From: Mastigias papua
Lineage: Eukaryota > Cnidaria > Scyphozoa > Rhizostomeae > Mastigiidae
DNA length: 64,000 bases
Assembly: GCA_964019165.1 (NCBI GenBank)
Contig: OZ025276.1
Span: forward strand, 620,001-684,000
Direction: 5' to 3'
A program made the translations under genes and the position numbers. The notes below the pieces were generated by a model. The model saw nothing but the letters and a program-made list of their open reading frames with translations, had not been told where the DNA came from and did no database searches. Positions 22,013-31,037 of this stretch are shown here, piece after piece (position 1 is the first letter of the stretch; every line of letters starts with the position of its first letter).

Positions 22013-23071
22013 ATGGTAACAAAAAAATGGATGGCGAAAAAGAGACAGCGAGCAAGTGAGGAGGAGGAGCGATCGCCGTCGCCGCCGCCAGTAGTCATAG
22101 AAGACGATGATGCGGTGGCAGCGCCACCGAGTGGTAACGTACCCAAAGACGATGCCGCCCTCCACAGGAGGAGCAGGCACGTGAGAGATTATTACATGGA
22201 TAGAGGCGAGACGATGGCCAGACGCCACTTCGACAGGACCAAAAATGCCACGAGCGTCGACGACTGGAAGAGGATCACCGACTACGTGTCGGATATGGAC
22301 AAATACGGGATCCACAACACTCCCGAGTACTGCATGGACGTTCGGCTCATCACGCCGATGTGTATACTGCTGTCGGGTAAGTCCCAGTCGGGTAAGACGG
22401 AGCTAGTCCTCAAGATCCTGGAGCAGTGGAGGTGGGTGACCACGGACCACAACGGTGAGTACACCAAACGCCTGTTCTGGCTCTACGGTATAGAGAACTC
22501 TAAACAAATAAACAGGATGAGGGACATATACAACGGGTGGACATATACGACATCCAACACCCCACGTCTGTGCGACTCGAGCAACGCCCACATGCCCACG
22601 ACGACAGATCACGAGAGCATATCCCTGAGGAACCTACCCACGTACGAGGACAGCGGAACATCGGACTACGCGTACTTGGTATACTCATTGTACCGACCGA
22701 GTTGCGCCTACTCCCAACGACCGATAAACCCGCTAAACGCCGACTGCCTATTTATCCACTGCGACCGAGTGACATCCGGGTGGATAGTTGGATCCCGATA
22801 CCAGAGCCTGCTGGCGATCGTACCGGCCCCCGCGTACATGGTTGGAATAACGAGAGACGAACTAAATCTCGCCGACGGCATAACCCTACAATCTACCACC
22901 CCCACCCTGTCACACACACTACAAATCGACAACCCAGTATACGTGGCGATATCCGAGACGAGCAAGACCCTCCGGGGACTGTCACTAGAGGTGGTCAACG
23001 CCTTTGGAGACATCACAACTGTCGGGAACATCACCGTACATCTTGCGATACGACCCACCACAATCACCTGA
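22013..23071 (+). CDS. chimeric ORF: packaging-ATPase-like N-terminus and penton-like C-terminus
   Basis: Residues 1-60 are charged and low complexity. Residues about 105-165 carry a Walker A P-loop, GKSQSGKT at 122-129, followed by KRLFWLYGIEN, as in FtsK/HerA-type packaging ATPases of Polintons and adintoviruses. No Walker B (hydrophobic run plus DD) follows, and the ATPase core is missing. From about residue 245 the sequence resembles the C-terminal half of the single-jelly-roll penton protein of this lineage (FIHCDRV..IVGS, then ITVHLAIRP). The two parts lie in one open frame. A deletion fusing neighbouring ATPase and penton genes is the likeliest explanation; a natural fusion is less likely. 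Confidence 0.6.
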   Translation: MVTKKWMAKKRQRASEEEERSPSPPPVVIEDDDAVAAPPSGNVPKDDAALHRRSRHVRDYYMDRGETMARRHFDRTKNATSVDDWKRITDYVSDMDKYGIHNTPEYCMDVRLITPMCILLSGKSQSGKTELVLKILEQWRWVTTDHNGEYTKRLFWLYGIENSKQINRMRDIYNGWTYTTSNTPRLCDSSNAHMPTTTDHESISLRNLPTYEDSGTSDYAYLVYSLYRPSCAYSQRPINPLNADCLFIHCDRVTSGWIVGSRYQSLLAIVPAPAYMVGITRDELNLADGITLQSTTPTLSHTLQIDNPVYVAISETSKTLRGLSLEVVNAFGDITTVGNITVHLAIRPTTIT

Positions 23072-23078
23072 TATAAAA
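23072..23078 (+). promoter_or_regulatory. TATA box candidate
   Basis: TATAAAA lies immediately after the stop of the upstream ORF and 34 bases before the ATG at 23,112. The spacing suits a late-gene start just upstream of the basic-protein gene. Confidence 0.45.
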
Positions 23079-23111
23079 GTGGAGAGACACTATACAAGAC
23101 CACACGCCGTA

Positions 23112-23786
23112 ATGGCAGCAGCAAACCAGTCGCCAGTAGACCACAAGAGAGGAGTCTGTTCGGCCTCAGTCGGCAACTACAAACCCTCACATCACTCGTA
23201 CCAGTTTGGATCACACGGTAACCCGCACCGACAGTTGCGAGATCCATTCGTCTCACCCGACGGTCACCCCCTCTGGTGGAGACCCAGAGAGAACTACCCA
23301 AAGTGCATACCGTCGATCCTGCTGAGACCGATCATAAAGACGATAGCGAAACTACCCAAGACACCGCAGCAACAGTTCCGACAGGGATTCGTAGCAGATA
23401 AACAGTCGTTTCTGCAGATCCACGGCATTCCCCGTATCTATGGTCGAGGAAGAGGATCGTCGTCATCATCACTAGGCACCAGCCTACTACGACAACTGAC
23501 AAGAAAGAAAAACCAAAAGAAACTGACCACCGCACTGGTAAATCGAGCCACCCGCGGTATATCCGGAAAGAAACACCACCGTCATCGTCACGGCCATCGC
23601 CGTCACAGCAAGTCCTCTGCCGTCCCACCACCACTACGAGGAACGACGACATCACCACCCGTCAGAGCCATCGAGAAGGTAGCCTCAGCGGCAACACCAA
23701 CCCGTCTACATCGCTGTCGCCATCACCGACGACGCCGAGCCCAATACCAAAAGCTACTGACACATGATATGCTAACAGGACACTAA
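23112..23786 (+). CDS. basic His/Arg-rich protein, probable virion core/assembly protein, 224 aa
   Basis: The ATG at 23,112 is preferred over the upstream frame start at 23,004 because it follows a TATA box and the earlier part overlaps the previous ORF. Residues about 1-115 are mixed, with a SILLRPIIKTIAKLP helix. The rest is strongly basic with GRGRGSSSSS, HHRHRHGHRRH and HHRRRRAQ runs. It sits between the ATPase/penton ORF and the capsid ORF, the usual place for minor structural genes. DNA binding inside the virion is an inference from composition and place; no family was matched. Confidence 0.55.
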   Translation: MAAANQSPVDHKRGVCSASVGNYKPSHHSYQFGSHGNPHRQLRDPFVSPDGHPLWWRPRENYPKCIPSILLRPIIKTIAKLPKTPQQQFRQGFVADKQSFLQIHGIPRIYGRGRGSSSSSLGTSLLRQLTRKKNQKKLTTALVNRATRGISGKKHHRHRHGHRRHSKSSAVPPPLRGTTTSPPVRAIEKVASAATPTRLHRCRHHRRRRAQYQKLLTHDMLTGH

Positions 23787-23787
23787 C

Positions 23788-23940
23788 ATGGCACAGATTC
23801 GAACAACCGCCACAGCATGTGCGGCCAAACTACGAAAACGAGGAGCCGGAAAAAACACAAAACAACGGCCCCCTACAAACCTCTTGGACAGCCTCTCGAT
23901 GACACCCGCAACCACCGCCGCCAAACGCTCCCGAGACTAT
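23788..23940 (+). pseudogene. 5' part of the capsid ORF, interrupted by a transposon
   Basis: A basic 51-residue segment starts MAQIRTTATACAAKLRK one base after the previous gene's stop. Its frame runs into the left end of the PIF/Harbinger element at 23,941. The frame is the one that resumes at 28,120, because transposon plus one target copy is 4,179 bases, a multiple of three. Whether this segment was always part of the capsid protein or a small separate protein cannot be told from the window. Confidence 0.55.
23938..23940 (+). repeat. left target-site copy (TAT)
   Basis: TAT here and TAC at 28,117-28,119 flank the PIF/Harbinger element. Three-base targets are normal for the superfamily. 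The one-base difference suggests a later mutation in one copy. Confidence 0.45.
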
Positions 23941-24097
23941 AGCCCTGTTTACACTACAAAATTTAACCCGGGTTCGTCCCGGGTTACTTTTATTTACGTC
24001 AACATCGATCAAAATGTAATGTGGACACAAATCAGGGTTCGACCCGGGTTAACTTAGCTGCACATGCGCAGTGGAAGCTGTTTTGGCGACAAATTTC

Positions 24098-25432
24098 ATG
24101 GGCAAAATGGCGGATGGAGTAGTGCATTTTGACCTGGCAAGTTGGGGTCTCAGCAGGAAAGTGTTTTTCATGAAAGTATTCATTTGCATGGGCTACCATA
24201 TGTTGGAAAGAATGGAGTATGCAAGAAGAGCTCGTAATACCAAAAGGATTCGAGATGCTAGATACCGGGTTTTACAGTATTCACGCTTGAGATCTAGGAA
24301 AATGAGAAGTTTAATGGTACATTTGGACATAGGATTTTCAAAACCTCAGCCTGTTGAAAGGTCTCTGTGGTGTAAAAGCAGGAGTGACGATTGGTGGAGC
24401 GTCATTGTTGGTAGAACTTTCAAGAAAGAAGATTGGGTGAAGAATTTTAGACTGAGCGAGAGGACATTTTTGTTTCTTTGCGATGAATTAAACTTCTATG
24501 TTTCCAAACAAGACACGAAGCTTCGAAAGGCCATTCCTACCCATAAGAGAGTTGCAGTTGCTCTTTGGAGACTGGCAACCAATGCAGATTACAGGACAAT
24601 CGGCCACCTTTTTGGAATTTCTAAGGCAAGTGTCTCAGTCATCGTTGAAGAATTCTGTTCAGCCGTGACCAACCATCTTGCCCCAAAGTATATAAAAATC
24701 CCAACTGGAAACGAGTTAAAACAAATTGTCACGGAGTTCGAAACAAAATGGGGATTTCCCCAGACGATGGGTGCTGTGGATGGCTCCCATATTCCAATCA
24801 AAGCCCCAGTAAAGTTTCATGCAGATTACCACAATAGGAAAGGATGGTACTCAATTACTTTACAAGGATTGGTGGATAGCAGTGGTCAGTTTATAGATAT
24901 TAATGTTGGATGGCCAGGAAGGGTTCATGATGCCAGGGTATTTGCAAACTCTTCATTGTATTGCAAAGGTCAAACTGGCCACCTTTACCCAGCGTCAATG
25001 TCTAAGAAAATCAATGGAAGTGATATACCTTTACTTGTTTTGGCTGATGCTGCTTATCCACTATTACCATGGGTAATGAAGCCCTTCACAGATAATGGCA
25101 CTCTCTCTGCAGAGAGATTCCATTACAACTACCGTCTTAGCCGTGCTAGGATGATAGTTGAGAATGCTTTCGGTAGGCTCAAAGGTCGTTGGCGTTGTTT
25201 ATTGAAGCAGAATGAAGGAGACACTGACAGAATGGCAGATGTTATTGCAGCATGTTGTGTACTGCACAACATTTGTGAGAGGAATGATGAAACATTTGAT
25301 GTCCACTTGTTGCCCCTTGAAAGATTTCAAGAGGATTTACTACAAGTAACAGATGACTTGCAAGCACCCCCACAAGATTCTCAAGCAATACGCAGAGCAT
25401 TGGTTGAATACTGTAAAGATAATCCCATATAA
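24098..25432 (+). CDS. PIF/Harbinger transposase (HARBI1-like, DDE_Tnp_4)
   Basis: The ORF is intact, about 444 residues from the ATG at 24,098 (the frame is open from a GTG at 24,071). Counting from the GTG, the catalytic triad is Asp at about 237 in GAVDGSHIPI, Asp at about 287 in GRVHDARVF and Glu at about 364 in RMIVENAFGRLKG. An upstream helix-turn-helix region (VAVALWRLATNADYRTIGHLFGISKASVS) matches the family. It cuts and pastes the element together with the Myb-like partner. No frame break is seen, so it may be capable of activity, although its partner gene has a premature stop. Confidence 0.9.
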   Translation: MGKMADGVVHFDLASWGLSRKVFFMKVFICMGYHMLERMEYARRARNTKRIRDARYRVLQYSRLRSRKMRSLMVHLDIGFSKPQPVERSLWCKSRSDDWWSVIVGRTFKKEDWVKNFRLSERTFLFLCDELNFYVSKQDTKLRKAIPTHKRVAVALWRLATNADYRTIGHLFGISKASVSVIVEEFCSAVTNHLAPKYIKIPTGNELKQIVTEFETKWGFPQTMGAVDGSHIPIKAPVKFHADYHNRKGWYSITLQGLVDSSGQFIDINVGWPGRVHDARVFANSSLYCKGQTGHLYPASMSKKINGSDIPLLVLADAAYPLLPWVMKPFTDNGTLSAERFHYNYRLSRARMIVENAFGRLKGRWRCLLKQNEGDTDRMADVIAACCVLHNICERNDETFDVHLLPLERFQEDLLQVTDDLQAPPQDSQAIRRALVEYCKDNPI

Positions 25433-26867
25433 CATTTTCAATATTAGCTGAGGTGTAGGTGAAATATCTACACCATGGTGAACCAGAGAGTTATACTAGA
25501 ACTGTATATTTGGTTATATATTACATTTATGGCTAGTTTTCTGTCATCCTTTCCAAAGTATTTTACTTATAATTCATTTTGGTTTTATGATGCTAATTTC
25601 CTAAGGATGTTTTTATTAACCGTCATACAACAGCTACACCTGTAACATTTGAAATGGGTTAGATGAGACGTGATTAGATAACTGTTACACAGCTATTTTT
25701 TAAAGACGGTACATCTCTGCTGTCATTTTGAGCCTATATAATTATATTTACTGGGAGCCAAATTTACTATTTATATTGCCAAGAAAGTGCAAGAAGAGAT
25801 TATCTGTAATCCTTTATGAATTCTTTAATTAGAACTACTACAATATATGGGATTTGCTCCGTGCAATGTTGCTCTTGCAACTGATACCTGTTGAAAGCCT
25901 TCTCCCTTGACTATCAAATAACATAACTATATAACATATGTGGAAAATTATCATGCTAAACTATATTTGTCTTCTTTTCCATTGACAACATCTGCACTAC
26001 AGTCAATGCTTCATTTTTTGTTTATCTTCCCTTCCTTAGGTTTTGGGCCCATAAAATAGGAAAGATAGTTGCATGGCCAAAGTTACCCCATTGATGGGTA
26101 ACTTTAACTGCTAAGAAAATATTCAAATAATCCAATTTTGAAGAATGCTTCAATGAATTTTCCTCAAAATTACTTAGACTAAAACTGTGCACAACTTTAA
26201 AAATCAAACTTCATATGATTTACCAACATACAAAGTAAAAAGTTAAACTTAATTCCAAATGCAGTACAGAGCTACCCCATCTTACAGTATAACTATGGAA
26301 TTTTAGCATTCCTCAGCACACACCCCAGCTCAAACATTACTAGTCAGGGTCTTATCATCAACTCTCAGTTGCATTTGAAAAAAGAGAATGAAATTTGTCT
26401 TCTTCCACATGCTGCCTACAAACATATGGTACTTCTGGATAACATGGTACCATAATTCCATCAGTCAACACTTAATCATGCAACAAAACTCTTATGTACC
26501 AAATAGGCAGAAGGTCAGAAAATTTCTCAAGTGGGGTTGAGAACAAGGGGGATGTTTGATGTATGGGAAAACTGTGTGCCATCCAGCATAACTGCAATAA
26601 CCATCACTGCAAGTAAAAATATATATAAAAATAATATATAAAAATATATATCATACATTACTTGAACAACTCTACCACAGTACAATGTTGGGGGTAATAA
26701 ATTTTTCAAAACAGAATAAGTGGGGGAGGATGCCTATTTGGGAATTATTAGCATATGTTTCCCTTATAACATATATTTTGAAGATTCATTACATATTCAA
26801 ATCTTGCAATAAGAAAGCTAAAAAACATCCAGTTCCAAATTATATGAATAAGATGCATATTATATGT
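25433..26867. other. transposon interior without genes
   Basis: AT-rich spacer between the convergent transposase and Myb-like genes. Short ORFs have no motif. Confidence 0.5.
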
Positions 26868-27830
26868 TTAATATTGTCTTTCATTATTTACATCAAAACT
26901 GTCACTCTGGTTATCTTGAGTATACATGAAAGTGTTGATCCCACCTGTCTGAGAATAATAGGCACCAGGCTGGGTTTGTGGCATAGGTGATGGACTGTTT
27001 AAGGTTATTGCAGCTTGCATAAACATCCTACCCATCATCTGCATCATAAAAATCGAATGCTCTCTATCTTCCTTCCTTCTCTTTTCTTCAGCTGCGAATT
27101 CTTCTTTGCGACGTGCCTCTTCCATTTTAAAAAATCGTTCGTCTGCTTCTTTTTGTTGCTCCTTCAGCATTTCAATTGCACTGTTGAACATAGCTTCATT
27201 TCTGCTTCTCTTCTTATTTCTTCCTCTGCGTGAGGAACGGGCCATTGTATTTTTCACTTGCTTTCCCACTTGGGGCATGTTTGCCTGTTCGTGTGAGGCT
27301 TCACTCCCTTCAGAGTCTGCAACTGAAGACATTATCTGGACAGGGTCTACCTGTGATGAGGGCTCAACAACACTATCTTGATCACTTTGAAGGTAGGAAT
27401 TATTTGAATATTCATCTGATGGCATTACATCACTGCTGCTAGATGACAGGCCTTCATTATCATTGTCACCCCCATCACTTGGCGCCTCAACCTCAAATAA
27501 AACACATGGTCTTGCTATAGGCCTATCGCCAAGTATCTCATCCATCTTTTCGAAGTATTTAAAAGTGGTACGGTTCCTTCCAGAAAGATTATTGGCATCC
27601 TTTGTTTCTTTGTATTTCTTTTTAAGCTGCTTAATTTTCTCATTTATTTGCTTATGCGTGCGTTGGTATCCTTGTTCTGCCAACTACTTCGCTATTTTCT
27701 CAAATACTGGTCTTTTATGCACACAGTTGTCTAACTTAGACTGTATGGCTTCCTCGCCCCAAAAGCCTAAGAGTAGCAGTACTTCTTCATCACTCCAAGT
27801 CGATCCTCGCCCACTAGTCTCGCCGCTCAT
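26868..27830 (-). pseudogene. Harbinger-associated Myb/SANT-like DNA-binding protein with one premature TAG
   Basis: The minus-strand frame starts at the ATG at 27,830 (MSGETSGRGSTWSDEEVLLLL). The Myb/SANT-like (Myb_DNA-bind_4) domain spans about residues 10-95 and includes HKQINEKIKQLKKKYKE. A single in-frame TAG at 27,686-27,684 (codon 49) splits the domain; the rest is open to 26,868. The C-terminal half has an acidic Ser-rich linker, a KKRSR basic patch and a charged coiled coil (KMEEARRKEEFAAEEKRRKE). The protein normally binds the element's subterminal repeats and brings the transposase to the nucleus. The stop suggests the copy is no longer autonomous. Confidence 0.75.
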
Positions 27831-27910
27831 TTTTCTGCTTTGTGTTAATAGTCTAGAAGAAGTCTACTACTTTTCCTCGCTACTGCCACTAACCATGCGC
27901 GACGTCACAA

Positions 27911-28116
27911 CTAACCCGGGTTCGCCCCACTTTGTGTCTACACTACAAGTAGAAAAAAGTAACCCTGGTTCGACCCAGGTCGAACCCACCTATCAGAGGT
28001 GGGTTAAACTAACCCGGGTCGAACCCGGGTTAGTTGCGTCCACACTACTAACATTTGACCTAGGTTAAAGTAACCCGGGTGGAACCCGGGTTAAATGTTG
28101 TAGTGTAAGCGGGGCT
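27911..28116. repeat. palindromic subterminal repeats of the Harbinger element
   Basis: Repeated AACCCGGGT units, direct and inverted, at about 27,917, 28,010, 28,023, 28,068 and 28,084, matched by units at 23,965-24,055 near the left end. They are likely binding sites for the Myb-like protein. Confidence 0.6.
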
Positions 28117-28119
28117 TAC

Positions 28120-30030
28120 GGGGGAATACCCGCGGCAGACAGCGGCGAGATACATCTGATGAACGACTCCCACTACGGACTGGTACCAGCACACCTGTTC
28201 GACGAGCGAGGCGGACCCGTGTACTTCGGCCACAGCATCCTGCCACTCACAGCCAAACAGCACGAACAGCATGACCGGTACCTGGTCTCCTGCATCTTGA
28301 CAAAGGACCACATAAAGAAGATCCCCTTTAGCGAGGGCTCCCACGACAAGCTCTTCAAGGTACGACAATGGGAAAACTACCAGCGATCGCCACGCCAGGA
28401 CCCGGCGATCTACGGAGGAGGAGCCGTCCGACGAATCAGAGAGTACCAGGAAGAGATGGCAGCGAGAATATACGGAGGAGCACTGCATCTACCATCAAAC
28501 GAAAACCAGATACGAGGAGCCGATTTTCTGACTCCCGAGGGTCTCTCCATATTCGAGCCGCAGAACCTGTCCGACGGTCCCCGTCGGGTACACAGCGACC
28601 AGCCCGGAGCGGGAGCACTAAACTGGTCTCCAACAACCAGCATATACGACCTGAAGAGCTCCACCCTCCACAGACGGATAAAACCCATACAACAGTTCCC
28701 ATTTGCGAACAATCAGGAGAACCTTACATACGTGTTCGAGGGGGGGCAGGGTCTGTTCATAGACGGAGCCAGCCTACAACTCTCGGTAACATGCAAGATG
28801 ATGTACGGGGGACGCGGAAATGACAACAATGCCCCCGTACACTACAACACAGTAGCACACGCCTACCGCAAGGCAATAAGCGTCGTCAACAATATCGTGA
28901 CCTCCATGTTCAAACAGCTATCTATAACGATAAACGACACCCACATGTACACCTTCGACTACGGATTCCACGACTACTTCGCCAACCTGACCCAACTGAC
29001 GGACAACGCCTGGTACAACACCATAATCGAGCACAGTGGATTCAAGAAGGAGCAGACGGGAAACCTACATGAATGGAACTGTTTCACGGGTTTTGACGGC
29101 GCCGCCAACGCCAGAGACCCCCCAGTAAATACACGCAATCCGGCCCGGGCAGACCTGTGCAAGATATTCTACACGGGAGAAGAGGTGAAACTGGTACACA
29201 TAATCCGGTGGCCATTCTCCGAGTCAATCCACAAGGTGCCAATCAATGCCTCGAACAACATCCGCCTGCAGTTTACACTGGCGAATCCCGCGGAATACAT
29301 CCTGACAGGACCAGACAACGCGGACAGAGCCACAATCCCCAACACGTACACGACAGTGCAGGGATGCTGGCTACAAATCACAAACTTTCACCTGGACTAC
29401 GACGAACTAGCCTACAAACCCAAAGTCATCCAGACATACCTCGCAACGTACACACCCGACAACCCCGACTGCTGGGCGTTCCAGGCCCGAAAGGTGACCA
29501 CCCTGTACCTGAACCAGACACAGACGGAATTCCAATTCAAAATAATCTGCGACGCCATACCGGATATCGCGATCGCCCTGTTCCGACCGGTACGCCGCCA
29601 GCCCGACAAGCAGTACACCCGAAACAAATACCTGTTCAACAAGTTTCCCGCCGGCACAGTATGGGAATTCAACATACAGAACTCGTCCAACTGGACCTAC
29701 CGTCAAACCATATCCCTGGAGATGTGGCAGAGACTAAAGGGCGCCTTCCTGGGAGACAAGGACAGACTCATAATCACCCCGGCAGTCTTGCAGCCAGACG
29801 ACGTGCCAGACATGACCTCGGGATACGCCATGTACATCTCGCAACTGACAAACACGCAGATAATGGGAAACGGAACGATAATGGCTGACTACATGACAGG
29901 CTTGCTGACCCTAGACATCAAGTTCCCGCAGTTACTAGACGCCCCCTACGAGATAACAGTGGTACAACTCAGCATGAGAGAGTGGGCCATAGGATCCAAC
30001 GGACAACTGATCAAGGATCACGAGTGGTAA
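28120..30030 (+). CDS. viral major capsid protein (hexon-like, double-jelly-roll type), 3' part
   Basis: The frame is open from the transposon junction to the TAA at 30,028-30,030; the first ATG is at 28,159, giving 623 residues. The first 130 residues are charged. The capsid core seems to start near residue 140. It includes IYDLKSSTLHRR, a GGQGLFIDGASLQL strand, VVNNIVTSMFKQLSITIND and later KFPAGTVWEFNIQNS, which resemble in order the hexon-like capsid proteins of Polintons and adintoviruses. Such proteins form trimeric capsomers of the icosahedral shell. It is followed by the protease gene, the usual neighbour. The 5' part is cut off by the Harbinger insertion. Confidence 0.7.
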   Translation, partial: GGIPAADSGEIHLMNDSHYGLVPAHLFDERGGPVYFGHSILPLTAKQHEQHDRYLVSCILTKDHIKKIPFSEGSHDKLFKVRQWENYQRSPRQDPAIYGGGAVRRIREYQEEMAARIYGGALHLPSNENQIRGADFLTPEGLSIFEPQNLSDGPRRVHSDQPGAGALNWSPTTSIYDLKSSTLHRRIKPIQQFPFANNQENLTYVFEGGQGLFIDGASLQLSVTCKMMYGGRGNDNNAPVHYNTVAHAYRKAISVVNNIVTSMFKQLSITINDTHMYTFDYGFHDYFANLTQLTDNAWYNTIIEHSGFKKEQTGNLHEWNCFTGFDGAANARDPPVNTRNPARADLCKIFYTGEEVKLVHIIRWPFSESIHKVPINASNNIRLQFTLANPAEYILTGPDNADRATIPNTYTTVQGCWLQITNFHLDYDELAYKPKVIQTYLATYTPDNPDCWAFQARKVTTLYLNQTQTEFQFKIICDAIPDIAIALFRPVRRQPDKQYTRNKYLFNKFPAGTVWEFNIQNSSNWTYRQTISLEMWQRLKGAFLGDKDRLIITPAVLQPDDVPDMTSGYAMYISQLTNTQIMGNGTIMADYMTGLLTLDIKFPQLLDAPYEITVVQLSMREWAIGSNGQLIKDHEW

Positions 30031-30181
30031 TCCAGCGCACGCCCGTACCAAACGACAAGATAACACTCTGTATGAGAGACTGGATGACACACTCCAACAG
30101 ACAGCTAACCAACAGATACAACACACACCCTCACCATATACATAGACCGACACACCAGACACAACCGCAGTCCACGTCATC
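30031..30181 (+). other. short viral inter-gene spacer
   Basis: No ORF of note and no clear TATA box. The protease ATG follows at 30,182. Confidence 0.4.
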
Positions 30182-30979
30182 ATGGACGACGTACAGATCG
30201 CCCACTGCTGCGACAGAGACCCCAAACACCTGGGGTTCTGTATCTCGAAATGCTACCTGAGCGACGAGGTACAGAAAATCTACAGGGCCTACGAGAACAG
30301 GGCCATAATGACACTGAGACGACACCTATCGGACATATTCGAATCGTGCAAGAATCCCCACGGATTCCCCATAGCCTTCGCAGTCAACACTGGGACAACC
30401 CGCAACAGCGGCGTCCACTGGCAGGGACTTTACCTCGATCACGAATACGGAGTCTACTTCTTCGACTCGTTCGGAAGAGAACCCGAAGAGTGTTTCAGAA
30501 AATTCGCGGATCTCATGCTCGTGATATCCGCGTACCTGGATATGCTACCGGCGAGTATGACAGCCACCCAGAAGATACACAGCAAATTCTTCAACATATC
30601 CAATCTGTCCAAAGCACACAGCGCTCGCCACACGGGTCGACATTGCATGAGCTACTGGAACTTCCAGCTACAGAGCGACGAGGCAGACACGTGCGGAGAG
30701 TATACCGTCCTATTCCTATACAACATATGCAGAAAGAGATACCCGTCGACAAACGCCTATTCATACTGGCTGTCGGACGAGTGGTTCTGCATACAGACCA
30801 ACATCGACGAGAGGACGGACAACGACACAAAATCGCTCAACATCCCGTACGCAGGAATAGACCTAAAAAAAGTGACAAAAGAAGAACACGAGGGACTACT
30901 ACACAACGACTGTCATATCTTTAACGTATTTTATAACATATTTCACTTTAGACTACAAAAGGTATTCGACTGTAAATAA
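30182..30979 (+). CDS. adenain-like cysteine protease (peptidase C5 type), 265 aa
   Basis: The catalytic layout of adenovirus-type maturation proteases is visible: His79 in NSGVHWQGLYL, the acidic partner Asp95 in YFFDSFGREP, a Gln-containing QLQSDEAD stretch (oxyanion Gln) and the nucleophile Cys171 in DTCGEYTVLFLYN. Adenain itself is about 204 residues with His54/Glu71/Cys122, so this protein is somewhat longer, with an extended C-terminus. It would cleave capsid and core precursors during virion maturation. The ORF is intact. An AATAAA polyadenylation signal overlaps its stop codon. Confidence 0.85.
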   Translation: MDDVQIAHCCDRDPKHLGFCISKCYLSDEVQKIYRAYENRAIMTLRRHLSDIFESCKNPHGFPIAFAVNTGTTRNSGVHWQGLYLDHEYGVYFFDSFGREPEECFRKFADLMLVISAYLDMLPASMTATQKIHSKFFNISNLSKAHSARHTGRHCMSYWNFQLQSDEADTCGEYTVLFLYNICRKRYPSTNAYSYWLSDEWFCIQTNIDERTDNDTKSLNIPYAGIDLKKVTKEEHEGLLHNDCHIFNVFYNIFHFRLQKVFDCK

Positions 30980-30980
30980 A
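30975..30980 (+). terminator. AATAAA polyadenylation signal
   Basis: It overlaps the protease stop codon and lies in the gap before the convergent minus-strand gene. It probably ends the plus-strand late transcripts. Confidence 0.6.
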
Positions 30981-31037
30981 ATATATATGCTACTACAACA
31001 AAAATCGTGCGTGTCTCTCTCTCCGTCTTGATCGTCA

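Larger units (their letters stand above)
23941..28116. mobile_element. autonomous-type PIF/Harbinger transposon, 4,176 bp
   Basis: The ends are inverted copies starting AGCCCTGTTTACACTACAA (left) and AGCCCCGCTTACACTACAA (right, complement). Both subterminal regions carry palindromic AACCCGGGTTCGACCCGGGTT-type units, several of them on the right (27,915-28,095). Inside are a DDE transposase on the plus strand and a Myb/SANT-like DNA-binding protein on the minus strand, the standard two-gene content. The element is AT-rich and lies in the viral capsid ORF, so it inserted after the virus reached this locus. Confidence 0.85.

Noticed and set aside
22537..23076. 179-residue basic ORF overlapping the ATPase/penton ORF
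   Set aside because: A shadow frame over sequence that has penton-like text in the main frame.
29157..29888. 243-residue ORF within the capsid gene
   Set aside because: It overlaps the capsid core in another frame and is Pro/Arg/His-rich without motifs.
30250..30924. 224-residue ORF within the protease gene
   Set aside because: Shadow of the protease, whose catalytic residues are all in the other frame.
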